From: Streptomyces sp. YIM 130001
Lineage (GTDB): Bacteria; Actinomycetota; Actinomycetes; Streptomycetales; Streptomycetaceae
Direction of reading: 5' to 3'
Length of the DNA: 64,000 nt
NCBI RefSeq assembly: GCF_003574445.1
Contig: NZ_KZ984554.1
Coordinates: forward strand, 227,498-291,497
A program made the position numbers and the translations under genes. Positions 51,902 to 60,935 of this stretch are shown here, one piece after another; the stretch's first letter is position 1, and each line of letters opens with the position of its first letter. Below the pieces are notes generated by a model, which saw only the letters and a list, made by a program, of their open reading frames with translations, was not told the origin of the DNA and made no database searches.

Positions 51902-52642
51902 ATGGGCGCAGGGTTCGGCCGCAACGGCGGCGGGCAGAGCAGGCTCTCCCAGTGGCTGCGCGCCCGGCGTCCCCATCCCGCCGCTGTCGAGGACGACCGC
52001 GAGGAACTCCTGGTCGCCGCGGCGGAAGCCGGACTGCCGCTCGCGCCGGCCGCGTACCCCGCCGGGTACCGATGTTCCTGCGAGCGCATCGGATGTCCCA
52101 CCCCCGCCCGGCACCCGGTCTCGTTCGCCTGGCAGACCCAGTCCACCACCGACCGCTCCCAGATCGAGCGCTGGGCCAGGAACCAGCCGGACGCCAACTT
52201 CATCACCGCGACCGGCATGGTGCACGACGTGCTGGACGTCCCGCTGGAAGCGGGCAGCAGCGCTCTGGAGAACCTGCTCGCGGCCGGCATCGAGGTCGGC
52301 CCCGTCGCCGATTCGGGCGGCGACCGCATGCTGTTCTTCACCGCGACCCGGGGCACCCCCGAGGACGAGGACGAGTGGTGGCCCTGCGAACTGGACTGCC
52401 ACCCCGAGACCATGGACGCGCATCCCGGTCTGCGCTGGCACTGCCGCGGCAGCTACGTCCTGGTCCCGCCCGCGCGACTGCCGGGTGACCTCGGACTCAC
52501 CTGGATCCGCGGTCTCGAGCACCCGCTGCCCGATCCGCTCACCCTGCTCGAACCGCTGACGGACGCCTGCGCCCGCTACATGGACGCGCACGACAGCCCC
52601 GAGGACGAGGACGAGGCTGCGGCCTGGCCGTCCCGCCGCTGA
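51902..52642 (+). CDS. Stand-alone bifunctional primase/polymerase-like protein
   Basis: 246 residues resembling the N-terminal PrimPol domain (AEP superfamily) found alone in many streptomycetes: LVAAAEAGLPLAPAAYPAGYRCSCERIGCPTPARHPVSFAWQTQST with two CxC/CP pairs that may bind zinc, WARNQPDANFITATG, and the core DVLDVPLEAG. The usual DxD metal pair is present only as LDV in this reading, so catalysis is uncertain. No helicase domain is attached. GAGGGG precedes the ATG. Role not established. Confidence 0.75.
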   Translation: MGAGFGRNGGGQSRLSQWLRARRPHPAAVEDDREELLVAAAEAGLPLAPAAYPAGYRCSCERIGCPTPARHPVSFAWQTQSTTDRSQIERWARNQPDANFITATGMVHDVLDVPLEAGSSALENLLAAGIEVGPVADSGGDRMLFFTATRGTPEDEDEWWPCELDCHPETMDAHPGLRWHCRGSYVLVPPARLPGDLGLTWIRGLEHPLPDPLTLLEPLTDACARYMDAHDSPEDEDEAAAWPSRR

Positions 52643-52669
52643 TCCACGGCGGCGGGGGCCGTCCGCGCG

Positions 52670-53659
52670 CTACTCGCCCTTCGCGCCCGTCAGGCCCTGG
52701 ATCCGGCTGAGTACCTCGACCGCGCTCTCGTCGGCGCCCTTCGCCGGTACGCGCGCCGCCTGGTTCGACACCCGTTCCAGGGTGACCGACGTCTTCGCCT
52801 CGCCGGTGAGCAGGGCCTTCACCTCGGGGTCGAGCTTGAGCGTCATCCCGCGTGCCGCCGTCTGCCGCTCGAAGTGCCGACTGGCGTAGAACATCAGCGC
52901 CCCGCCGTCCTCGGTGCGCAGCCCCACGGGAGCGAAGTCGCCGTTGGTCGCGGGCTGGTCGATGTACTGGGTGGCAAGTCCCGGACGCTTGGCGTTCCTC
53001 TCGCGGATGTCGCGCCAGCCCGTGGTGTGGCTGCCCGCGGCGAACGTGTCGCCGCCCTTGCCCAAGTAGTCGGTGTAGCCCCGGCTGAGCCGGTCCGGGC
53101 GGACGGCCAGCTTCGCGTCGTCCGCGGGCACCGGCTCGGCCCAGCCGTCGGAGTCCTTCTTGAACTCGGGCACCTCGTCCGGCGACAGCAGCGTCAAGTA
53201 CGAGGCCTCCCACAGCTGTTCGGCGCTGCCGCGGGTGAAGACCAGGACCCAGCGGGTGTCCTGCTTCGGATCGTCGTCCTTGTCCCGGTTGCTGTCGGTG
53301 TCGGCGACGAACCAGCGGGGCCAGCCCGCCTGCTTGGGGATCACGTACTTGGCGTCGTCGAGTTCGAGCGGCGAGTGGTTCGGATTGCCGTCCGGGTTGC
53401 TCGCCCGCTTCGCCTTGAGCCCCGACTGGTTGATGGCGCTCAGTGGTCCGGCGACCCGCGCCGCGTCGAGCGACGGGTCGAAATTCTTGTCCGCCTTGTT
53501 GTAGGCGGCGGTGAAGTCCTCGAGTGCGCGGGCCGCTTCGGCCTTCGTCGCCGACGGGACGATCTCCCGCTCACCGTGCACTGTCACGCACCCACCGGCG
53601 GTCAGGGCCAGCACCGTCACCGATGCCACCGCCGCCACCGCCCGACTCACCCTGCTCAT
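52670..53659 (-). CDS. Lipoprotein of unknown function
   Basis: 329 residues. Signal with lipobox LTAGGC (Cys24), then a mixed alpha/beta domain (EAARALEDFTAAYNKADKNFDPSLDAARVAGPLSAI, an NTF2-like start). Trp-rich patches follow (WPRWFVADTD, RWVLVFTRGSAEQLWEASYLT). Probably displayed on the outer face of the membrane. I recognise no catalytic motif. The start is ATG 53659; the 104 bp upstream separate it from the haem importer operon on the same strand. Confidence 0.82.
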   Translation of the reverse strand: MSRVSRAVAAVASVTVLALTAGGCVTVHGEREIVPSATKAEAARALEDFTAAYNKADKNFDPSLDAARVAGPLSAINQSGLKAKRASNPDGNPNHSPLELDDAKYVIPKQAGWPRWFVADTDSNRDKDDDPKQDTRWVLVFTRGSAEQLWEASYLTLLSPDEVPEFKKDSDGWAEPVPADDAKLAVRPDRLSRGYTDYLGKGGDTFAAGSHTTGWRDIRERNAKRPGLATQYIDQPATNGDFAPVGLRTEDGGALMFYASRHFERQTAARGMTLKLDPEVKALLTGEAKTSVTLERVSNQAARVPAKGADESAVEVLSRIQGLTGAKGE

Positions 53660-53763
53660 GGCTCGCCTTCTGCTCTTGGGCCCTTTGACGGACGGAACCC
53701 TACCGGGCACGGCCGCGGCCCGTGTCGCGAAGGTCCCCCGTCGCGGGAGCGCCGGGGCCCCGG

Positions 53764-54597
53764 TCAGGCGGGCCGCTTGGGGAAGATCAGGACCGCGCCG
53801 GTACGCGGATGGGGCAGCACCTCGACCGGTTGCCGGTAGACACGGGTGAGGAGTTCCTCCGTGAACACCTCGGCCGGCCGGCCCTCCGCGGCCACCGAAC
53901 CGTCCTGCAGAACGGTGACCCGGTCCGCGTACGCGGCGGCGAGACCGAGGTCGTGCAGGACGACCACGACGGCGTCGCCCGCCGCGGCACGCTCCCGGCA
54001 GACCCGAAGCACCAGTTCCTGATGGCGCAGGTCGAGCGCCGCGGTCGGCTCGTCGAGCAGGATCAGCGGGGTCCGTTGGGCGAGCACCCTGGCCAGTGAG
54101 ACCCGGGCCCGTTCGCCACCGGACAGGGCGGAGAAGGGGCGTTCGGCGAAGGCGCCGGACTCGGTGGCCTCGAGGGCCTCGGTCACCGCGGCGTCGTCCT
54201 CGTCCTCCAGCGGCGTACCGGCCCACGGGGCGCGGCCCATCCGCACCACGTCAAGGACCGGGAACGGAAAGGACAGTTGGGCGGACTGCGGCAACACGGC
54301 CCGGTGCAGGGCAAGTTCGGCCGCCGTCCAGGCGTCCGCCGGCCGGTCCCTGACCCGTACGGCACCGGAGCTCGCGGGCAGGTCGGCGGCGAGGGCGGCG
54401 AGCAGGGTGGACTTGCCGGCGCCGTTCGGACCGACCAGGGCGAGTACCTCGCCGGCCCGTGCGCCGACCGTCACATCGCAGAGCACCTCACGACCGCCCA
54501 GACGTACGCCCAAGTCCTCGGTGGCGGCGAGCACTTCCCGGGGTGCGACGGGGTCCGGCAGCGTCCGGACGCGGGACGGGAACAGGGACTTGATCAC
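53764..54597 (-). CDS. hmuV: Haem ABC transporter ATPase (HmuV-like)
   Basis: 277 residues. Walker A GPNGAGKST (56-64), LSGGERARVSLARVLAQRT signature, Walker B LILLDEPTAALD, and VLHDLGLAAAY. SFPFPVLDVVRMGRAPW is typical of HmuV-type haem ATPases. Energises the HmuU-like permease encoded upstream. GTG overlaps the permease stop as GTGA. Third gene of the hmuTUV operon. Confidence 0.92.
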   Translation of the reverse strand: MIKSLFPSRVRTLPDPVAPREVLAATEDLGVRLGGREVLCDVTVGARAGEVLALVGPNGAGKSTLLAALAADLPASSGAVRVRDRPADAWTAAELALHRAVLPQSAQLSFPFPVLDVVRMGRAPWAGTPLEDEDDAAVTEALEATESGAFAERPFSALSGGERARVSLARVLAQRTPLILLDEPTAALDLRHQELVLRVCRERAAAGDAVVVVLHDLGLAAAYADRVTVLQDGSVAAEGRPAEVFTEELLTRVYRQPVEVLPHPRTGAVLIFPKRPA

Positions 54598-55775
54598 GCC
54601 CAGCCTCCTTGCTTGCGGCGGGTCCTGCGCAGCAGGAAGAAGAAGAACGGGCTGCCGACCAGGGCGGTCAGCACCCCGAGCGGCAGCTCTGCGGGCGCCG
54701 CCACGGTACGGGCCGTCAGGTCCGCCACCACCAGGACGAGTGCGCCACCGACGGCGCTGCCCGGCACCAGGAAGCGGTGCCCGGGACCGGCCGCCATCCG
54801 CAGCAGATGAGGCACGAGCAGGCCGACGAACGAGACGATCCCGGCGACCGCCACGGCCGCCGCCGTGAGCAGCGCGACGACCAGGATCAGGACGACCCGC
54901 AGCCGCTCCACGTCCACGCCCAGGTGCCGCGCGGGCCGTTCGCCGAGCGCGAGCAGATCGAGGCGGCGGGCGTAGAACGGCGCGACGAGCAGACCGGCGA
55001 GCGCGCACGGCAGCACGGCCAGGACCTTCGGCCAGGTGGCCGCCGACAACGAGCCGAGCTGCCAGAACGTGATCTGGGTGACCTGCGCGTTGTCCGCGAA
55101 GAACAGGAAGAGGCCGATCAACGCGCCCGCGAAGGCGTTCAGGGCGATACCGGTCAGGATCAGCGTGACGACCTCGGTCCGGCCTCCCGACCGGGACAGC
55201 GAATACACCACGAGCACGGTGATCAGCCCCGCGACGAACGCGCAGAACGTCACCGTCCAGTTGCCGAAGAAGCTCAGACCGAGCGCGATCGCACCGACCG
55301 CGCCGACCGCCGCGCCCGAGGAGATCCCGATCACGCCCGGCTCGGCCAGCGGATTGCCGAACACCCCCTGCATCAGGGCGCCCGCGCAGCCGAGCGAGGC
55401 CCCGACCAGGACCGCCAGGGTCACCCGCGGCAGCCGTACGTTCCACAGCACGCTCTCGCCGACCCGCCCGAGGGACTCGCCGCCCAGACCGATCCGGTGC
55501 TGCACCGAGGACACCACGTCCCCGAGCGGAATCTCGTACGAGCCGATCCCGGCGGAGAGCAGGGCGCCGAGCGCGAGCGCGGCGACGAGCAGCACGGTGA
55601 GGACGTACGGGGCGCTGCGCCGGCGGGGTCGGGTCTCGGGCTCCTTGGCCGAACGGGGCACTGTGGGCGGGGACTTGACCGCCGACTCGGGGTCGGATGC
55701 CGTCCCGGGGCCGGATGTCGTCCCGGTGCCGGGTGTCGTCCCGGGCCCGGGCGCGGTGGACGGAGTCGCGGTCAC
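54594..55775 (-). CDS. hmuU: Haem ABC transporter permease (HmuU-like)
   Basis: 393 residues. A long low-complexity N-terminal tail (Thr/Pro/Gly with PGTGTTSGPGT) precedes about ten helices of the FecCD family (RLPRVTLAVLVGASLGCAGALMQGVFGNPLAEPGVIGISSGA; GIVSFVGLLVPHLLRMAAG). Homodimeric channel for haem delivered by HmuT. GTG coupled by GTGA to the hmuT stop. The tail is unusual for the family, which normally starts directly with a helix. Confidence 0.92.
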   Translation of the reverse strand: MTATPSTAPGPGTTPGTGTTSGPGTASDPESAVKSPPTVPRSAKEPETRPRRRSAPYVLTVLLVAALALGALLSAGIGSYEIPLGDVVSSVQHRIGLGGESLGRVGESVLWNVRLPRVTLAVLVGASLGCAGALMQGVFGNPLAEPGVIGISSGAAVGAVGAIALGLSFFGNWTVTFCAFVAGLITVLVVYSLSRSGGRTEVVTLILTGIALNAFAGALIGLFLFFADNAQVTQITFWQLGSLSAATWPKVLAVLPCALAGLLVAPFYARRLDLLALGERPARHLGVDVERLRVVLILVVALLTAAAVAVAGIVSFVGLLVPHLLRMAAGPGHRFLVPGSAVGGALVLVVADLTARTVAAPAELPLGVLTALVGSPFFFFLLRRTRRKQGGWA

Positions 55776-56809
55776 TTGGACCCCTCGCCGTACAGCTGCT
55801 CGACGAGGGAGGCGAGTACCTGGTCCGTGCGCGGGCCGTAGTTGAGCAGCACGCCGTCGTCGACGGACACCACCCGCTTCTCCATGCCGGCCGGTGTCTG
55901 GGCGACCCCGGGGATCTCGACGAGGCCGTCCACGCCGTCGACCGACTCGAGCCCCTTGCTCATCACCAGGATCGCGTCCGGTGCCGCCTTGGCGAGGGCC
56001 TCGCTGGTGATCGCGGTGAAGTCCTTCTTCAGGCCGGACTCCTTGCCCGCGTCCACCGCGCCGGCCGCCTCCAGAAGTGAACTCGCCCCGGATTCCCGGC
56101 CGCCGAGCAGATAGACGGAGGCGGAGCCGCGCAGGTACAGGAACGCCACGCGCGGCGGCTGCGACTGCTCGGGGATGTCCTTCTGCACGTCGGAGATGCG
56201 CTGCTCGGTGCGTTCGGTGAGCGCCTTGCCGGCGGCGTCGACGCCCAGGGCGTGGGCGACCGTGGTGATGCGGGTGCTCACGTCGTCGAGGGACTTGGCC
56301 GGTTCGACGACGACCAGCGGGATCCCGGCGTCGCGTATCTGGGCGATCGCCTCGACCGGTCCGGTGCTGGTGTCCGCGAGGACGACGGTGGGCCGCAGCG
56401 ACAGCACGCCCTCCGCCGACACATCGTGCGCCCGCGTCACCAGAGGCAGCTTCTTCGCCTGTTCGAAGGTGGCGGTGATGTCCCTGGCCACCACGCCGTC
56501 GCCGAGTCCGAGCGTGTACACGATCTCGCTGAGGCTGCCGGTGAGCGGGACGATCCGGTCGGCGGACCTCACCGAGACCTGCTTGCCGTCGGCCGACTCC
56601 ACGGTGACGGGGAGCTTCGGCTTCGGCGTCCCGGCCAGCGGCTCCACCCGGTCCACCGGTGCCGCGGCCTTCGGCTTCCCGGACTTCTGCGACGCCTCGC
56701 CCCCGGCGGAACCGCCGCACCCGGCGAGGGCGAGGCAGAGGGCGACGACCGGGGCGACCCACCGGAGAGGTCCGGTGCCGGCCCGGCGTGAGGACTGCTG
56801 CGCGGCCAC
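55772..56809 (-). CDS. hmuT: Haem-binding lipoprotein (HmuT-like)
   Basis: 345 residues. Lipobox LAGC (Cys31), Lys/Pro-rich linker, then the haem-type binding protein: RIVPLTGSLSEIVYTLGLGDGVVARDITATFEQAKKLPLVTRAHDVSAEGVLSLRPTVVLAD. The GSLSEIVYTLG pattern is typical of HmuT and ShuT; a Tyr or His haem ligand is expected there. First gene of hmuTUV, 122 bp from a divergent iron box. GTG start with a GGTGG-type site. Confidence 0.92.
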   Translation of the reverse strand: MAAQQSSRRAGTGPLRWVAPVVALCLALAGCGGSAGGEASQKSGKPKAAAPVDRVEPLAGTPKPKLPVTVESADGKQVSVRSADRIVPLTGSLSEIVYTLGLGDGVVARDITATFEQAKKLPLVTRAHDVSAEGVLSLRPTVVLADTSTGPVEAIAQIRDAGIPLVVVEPAKSLDDVSTRITTVAHALGVDAAGKALTERTEQRISDVQKDIPEQSQPPRVAFLYLRGSASVYLLGGRESGASSLLEAAGAVDAGKESGLKKDFTAITSEALAKAAPDAILVMSKGLESVDGVDGLVEIPGVAQTPAGMEKRVVSVDDGVLLNYGPRTDQVLASLVEQLYGEGSK

Positions 56810-56930
56810 TCGTTTCCACCGTCCTGTCGTGCTGTCGAGATCTGGCTGCCGAAGTCCGGGGCGCCGGGGGCCTGCTGGGCCGTCCGAAGCTTCCCGTGGG
56901 TGGAGGGGTTCCGCCCGACCGGACCATAGC

Positions 56931-56949
56931 TTAGGTTAGCCTTACCTTC
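56931..56949. promoter_or_regulatory. Iron box between hmuT and the first htaA gene
   Basis: TTAGGTTAGCCTTACCTTC matches the DtxR/DmdR1 consensus at most positions, centred between divergent starts (122 bp from hmuT, 26 bp from the HtaA gene). It should repress both with iron. Confidence 0.88.
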
Positions 56950-56974
56950 ATGACCAGGCCTGGAGGAGGCAACG

Positions 56975-58417
56975 ATGGTGTCCGTCAGAGCCGTGCGCGC
57001 GAGCGCCGCGGCCGTGTTCGCGGTACTCGTGGCCGCTCTGCTCCCGGCGCCGGCCGCGCATGCCGCCGACCGTACGGTGCAGGGCGGACGACTCGACTGG
57101 GGCATCAAATCGTCCTTCCAGAGCTATGTCACCGGCCCTATAGCCAAGGGGAGTTGGACTCTGTCGGGCGGCGCGGCCACGGCAGGCGGCAGCCAGTTCC
57201 GCTTCCACTCGGCGAAAGGCTCGTACGACCCGGCGAGCGGTGGCTTCAGCGCGGGCTACACCGGCGGCGTGCACTTCGTCGGACACAAGAAGGGCGGCGG
57301 GTATGAGCTCGACCTCACGGTGAGCCGCCCCACCGTGCGTATCGCCGGCGGCGCGGGCACCCTGCACGCCGACATGGTCAGCAAGGAGAAGGGCACCGGC
57401 AAGGTCACCACGGCCGCCCAGGTGCCGCTCGCCTCGCTGAACCTCTCCGGCGTGAACATGAAGGGCGGTTCGGGCCCGATCGCCCTCACCGGCATCCCCG
57501 CGACCCTCACCTCGCAGGGCGCCAAGGCCTTCGCCGGCTACTACACCGCCGGCACCGCACTCGACCCCGTCAGCCTCACCGGCGACCTCGCCGCGGCAGC
57601 TGCCCACAAGCCCGCCCCGGACGACAAGGACAAGCCCGGCAAGGGGAAGAAGGACGAGAAGGACAAGAGCACCGGCCACGAGAAGGCCGGCCGCATCGAG
57701 GACGCCGCCGTCGACTGGGGCGTACGCCGTACCTTCCGCGAGTATGTGTCCGGATCCATCGCCGAGGGCGAGTGGAAGCTGGGCTCCGGCGCCCAGGACG
57801 GCGGCGCACTCTTCCGCTTCCCCGAGGGCGAGGGGACGTACGACGCAGGGAAGCAGACCCTCGACGCGTCGTTCGCCGGCTCCGTCCGCTTCACCGGGAA
57901 GCACGGCCTCGACCTGACCCTCGACAAGGTCGCCGTGCGCGTGAAGGACGACAAGGGCACGCTCTACGCGGACGTCCGCAGCAAGGACTTCGACGAGAGG
58001 AAGGCACCGCTCGTCACCTTCGCCGCACCGGGGTTGAAGCCGAAGGACGACCTGATCGCCCTCTCCGAAGCGCCCGCGAAACTCACCGCCGACGGCTCGA
58101 AGGCCTTCGGCGGCATGTACAAGGCGGGCACCGCGATGGACCCGGTATCGCTCGCCGTCGCGCTCGACGCCGGTGCGAAACTGCCCGCCCTGCCCGACCT
58201 CGGCTCCTCCGCCTCGCCCGAACCGAAGGCCGAGAAGGCCGAGCCCGAGACCGAGAAAGCCGCCGCCTCCTCGGAGTCCGGCTCGTTCCCCACGGTGCCC
58301 GTAGCCGTCGGAGCGGCCGTCCTCCTCGCGGCAGCGGCCGCCCTGCTCGTCGCCCGAGGACGCCGTACCCGCACCGCGGACGGCACCGACACCGACGAGA
58401 CGCCCGGCTCCTCTTAG
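56975..58417 (+). CDS. htaA: HtaA-domain haem-binding surface protein
   Basis: 480 residues. Signal peptide (to about residue 31, AHA|AD), two HtaA domains (about 36-190 starting GGRLDWGIKSSFQSYV; about 240-400 starting DAAVDWGVRRTFREYV), a charged Lys/Asp linker between them, then a membrane helix (about 443-465) and basic tail. HtaA domains bind haem through a conserved Tyr/His pair and hand it to HmuT in Corynebacterium. No sortase signal; anchored by the helix. GGAGG precedes the ATG. Confidence 0.92.
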   Translation: MVSVRAVRASAAAVFAVLVAALLPAPAAHAADRTVQGGRLDWGIKSSFQSYVTGPIAKGSWTLSGGAATAGGSQFRFHSAKGSYDPASGGFSAGYTGGVHFVGHKKGGGYELDLTVSRPTVRIAGGAGTLHADMVSKEKGTGKVTTAAQVPLASLNLSGVNMKGGSGPIALTGIPATLTSQGAKAFAGYYTAGTALDPVSLTGDLAAAAAHKPAPDDKDKPGKGKKDEKDKSTGHEKAGRIEDAAVDWGVRRTFREYVSGSIAEGEWKLGSGAQDGGALFRFPEGEGTYDAGKQTLDASFAGSVRFTGKHGLDLTLDKVAVRVKDDKGTLYADVRSKDFDERKAPLVTFAAPGLKPKDDLIALSEAPAKLTADGSKAFGGMYKAGTAMDPVSLAVALDAGAKLPALPDLGSSASPEPKAEKAEPETEKAAASSESGSFPTVPVAVGAAVLLAAAAALLVARGRRTRTADGTDTDETPGSS

Positions 58418-58521
58418 CCGGCACCCGGAAGCCCCACCTTCCCGGTCCCCCCACGCACAGCACCAACCGTCCTGTCGTGCACCGCCGTTCGGCGGCCGCC
58501 TCACCAAGGAGACCCACCACC

Positions 58522-60051
58522 ATGCCAGCCCTCCGCCGCCCGTCCGCCCTCGCCGCATCGGTGGCCACGGTCGTCGCCATCGGCGCCACCGCGCTCACCC
58601 TGCCCGCGATCGCCGCCGACGGCGCCGCCCCGAAGGCCGCGCCGATCGCCCTCAAGGACGGCACCCTCGACTGGGGTCTGAAGGAGTCGTTCCGCAAGTA
58701 CGTCACCGGCATAGCGGCCGGCGAGATAACCGCGACCGACGGCGCCGAACAGGCCGCGGACAACGGCATCTTCACCTTCACCGACGGCACCGGTACCTAC
58801 GACACGGGCACCCACGCCGTCGAGACGGCGTTCAAGGGCAAGGTCTCCTTCGTCTCCAAGGCCCACGCCTTCGACATCGGCATCAGCGACGTGAAGGTCT
58901 CCACCGAGGGCACCGGCGGCGCCATCGAGGCCGACGTCACCCTCAACGGCGAGACCCAGAACGACATCGCGCTCGCCGAACTCGACCTGACCGACGTCAA
59001 GCCCGGCCAGGGCGAGGGCGGCGCGATGACCTTCGAGGACATCCCGGCCACCCTCACCGCGGACGGCGCCAAGGCCTTCAACGGCATGTACGAGGAGGGC
59101 ACCGCGCTCGACCCGGCCACCCTCACCGTCACGGCGGACACCGGCACTCCGAGCGAGGACCCGGACCCCTCCGAGGACCCGGGCGGCGAGCCCAGCACCG
59201 ACCCGTCCGACGACACCGGCACCGAGCCCTCCGGGAAGCCCACCACGGACCCGGGTGGCGAGCCGACCACCGCGCCCTCCGGCGACGCCTCCGGGGCCCC
59301 CGCGGGCGACGCCGTCGACGGCACTCTCACCTGGGGCCTCAAGGAGTCCTTCCGCCGCTACATCTCCACCGGCGGCGAGGTGAAGACCGCGGACGGCGCC
59401 AAGAAGTCCGGCGACGACGGCTACACCTTCCCGTACGACGAGGCAGAGGTGGACGCCGACGCCAAGACGGTCGACGCCTCCTTCGGCGGCAGCGTGCAGT
59501 TCCTGTACAAGGCCCACGGCATCGACATGAAGTTCAGCGACATCCGGGTGGAGGCGCAGGGCGCCGAGGGAACCGTCGTCCTGGACGTCACCACGCCCGA
59601 AGGCACCAACGACGACGTCGAGTTCGCGAGCCTCGACCTGTCCAAGGCCTCGTACGCGATCAAGGACGACGTACTGCACCTGCAGAAGGTTCCCGCGGCC
59701 TTCACCGCGGACGGTGCCGAGCAGTTCGCCAACGAGACCACCGGGTCCATGTACAAGGAAGGCGACGCGATCGACCCCGTCGACGTCGCACTCGCCCTGT
59801 CCGACGACGCGAAGCTGCCGGGTGGCGGCTCCGGCTCGGGCGGCGGCTCCGGCTCGGGCGGCGGCGCAGGAACGGGTGGCGCGGGCACAGTCGGCGGCGG
59901 CTCCGTCGGCGGCACCGGCAACCTGGCCTCCACCGGTTCCAGCACGCCGACCGGCGCGCTGATCGGCGCCGCGGGCGCGATCGTGGCCGCCGGAGCGGGC
60001 GCGGTCTACTTCGCACGGCGGCGCACGGGCGCCCAGGCCGACCGGGCCTGA
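58522..60051 (+). CDS. HtaA-domain haem-binding protein with LAxTG sorting signal
   Basis: 509 residues. Signal peptide (to about 32), two HtaA domains (about 43-200, DGTLDWGLKESFRKYV; about 270-435, DGTLTWGLKESFRRYI), a Pro/Asp/Ser/Thr linker between them (EDPDPSEDPGG...), a Gly/Ser-rich stretch, then LASTG (468-472), a hydrophobic helix and RRR tail. LAxTG is the class E sortase motif of streptomycetes, so this protein is probably wall-linked while the first one stays in the membrane. AAGGAG precedes ATG 58522; 104 bp after the first htaA gene, likely same operon. Confidence 0.9.
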   Translation: MPALRRPSALAASVATVVAIGATALTLPAIAADGAAPKAAPIALKDGTLDWGLKESFRKYVTGIAAGEITATDGAEQAADNGIFTFTDGTGTYDTGTHAVETAFKGKVSFVSKAHAFDIGISDVKVSTEGTGGAIEADVTLNGETQNDIALAELDLTDVKPGQGEGGAMTFEDIPATLTADGAKAFNGMYEEGTALDPATLTVTADTGTPSEDPDPSEDPGGEPSTDPSDDTGTEPSGKPTTDPGGEPTTAPSGDASGAPAGDAVDGTLTWGLKESFRRYISTGGEVKTADGAKKSGDDGYTFPYDEAEVDADAKTVDASFGGSVQFLYKAHGIDMKFSDIRVEAQGAEGTVVLDVTTPEGTNDDVEFASLDLSKASYAIKDDVLHLQKVPAAFTADGAEQFANETTGSMYKEGDAIDPVDVALALSDDAKLPGGGSGSGGGSGSGGGAGTGGAGTVGGGSVGGTGNLASTGSSTPTGALIGAAGAIVAAGAGAVYFARRRTGAQADRA

Positions 60052-60069
60052 CGCCCGCAGGCACCCGAA

Positions 60070-60108
60070 CACCCTGTGGGGCCCGTGCAGTTGGCGCCCC
60101 ACAGGGTG
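60070..60108 (+). terminator. Hairpin terminator of the htaA operon
   Basis: 13-bp perfect stem CACCCTGTGGGGC / GCCCCACAGGGTG with a 13-nt loop, 18 bp after the second HtaA stop. Confidence 0.88.
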
Positions 60109-60121
60109 CTTCAATGCCACC

Positions 60122-60838
60122 GTGACCGAACTCGACGACGTGACGCTCGACGTGCTGAGGGTCTTCTGCGGCCCCGACGGCGGACACGGCAACCCGCTCG
60201 GTGTCGTCCGCGAAGGCTCGCTCGTGCCGGGCCGCGCGCAGCGTCAGGCGCTCGCGGGCCGGCTCGGGTACGCCGAGACGGTGTTCGTGGACGATCCCGA
60301 ACGCGGCGTGCTGGACATCTACACCCCCACCGCGCGGCTGCCGTTCGCCGGACATCCGTGCGTAGGCACCGCCTGGCTGCTCGACGTACCGGAGTTGGTC
60401 ACCGAGGCGGGTGTCGTGGAGGCCCGCCAGGACGGCGAGTTCAGCTGGATCACCGCAGCGGCCGCATGGGCGGGCGGCCGGCAGCTGAAGGAGTACCGCG
60501 CCGAGCGGGAACTGGCCGCTCTCGAGGTGCCACCGGCCGGCACCGGCTGGATCTACGCCTGGGCATGGCAGGACGAGGCGGCGGGCCGGGTGCGGACGCG
60601 TGGCTTCCCCGGCCGTCCCCGACTTCCGCGCGGCGACGGCCCGTCCGGCCCCGGTGCGCCCGAGAGTACGGCCGAGGACGAGGCCACCGGCGCCGCGGCG
60701 ATGCTGCTCACCCACCACCTGGGCCGCGCGCTCAACATCACCCAGGGCAGCGGCTCCCAGCTCATCACCGCGCCGGGCCCCGACGGCACGGTCGAACTCG
60801 GCGGCAGAGTCGCCCTGGTGGCGAGCACCCGGCTCTGA
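60122..60838 (+). CDS. PhzF-like protein, shortened
   Basis: 238 residues. Has the PhzF start (LRVFCGPDGGHGNPLGVV), catalytic-Glu region GYAETVFV, TARLPFAGHPCVGTAWL and EDEATGAAAMLL, but is about 50 residues shorter than usual (280-300). The central part is replaced by a Pro/Arg/Gly stretch (GRPRLPRGDGPSGPG). Could be a genuine short subfamily. GTG start 13 bp after the terminator hairpin; no clear SD. The role is unknown. Confidence 0.82.
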   Translation: MTELDDVTLDVLRVFCGPDGGHGNPLGVVREGSLVPGRAQRQALAGRLGYAETVFVDDPERGVLDIYTPTARLPFAGHPCVGTAWLLDVPELVTEAGVVEARQDGEFSWITAAAAWAGGRQLKEYRAERELAALEVPPAGTGWIYAWAWQDEAAGRVRTRGFPGRPRLPRGDGPSGPGAPESTAEDEATGAAAMLLTHHLGRALNITQGSGSQLITAPGPDGTVELGGRVALVASTRL

Positions 60839-60880
60839 GGCCGCCCGCCCTCTCGACCCGCACCCTCCCGATCCACGCCG

Positions 60881-60913
60881 CCGGGCCCGTCGCCGTGGTG
60901 GCGAGGGGCCCGG
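60881..60913 (-). terminator. Hairpin at the end of the haem oxygenase gene
   Basis: CGGGCCCGTCGCC and GGCGAGGGGCCCG pair with one bulge around a short GTGGT loop, 23 bp beyond the stop; it also follows the PhzF-like gene on the other strand. Confidence 0.7.
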
Positions 60914-60935
60914 ACAGAGCAGGGTGTGCGGTGAA

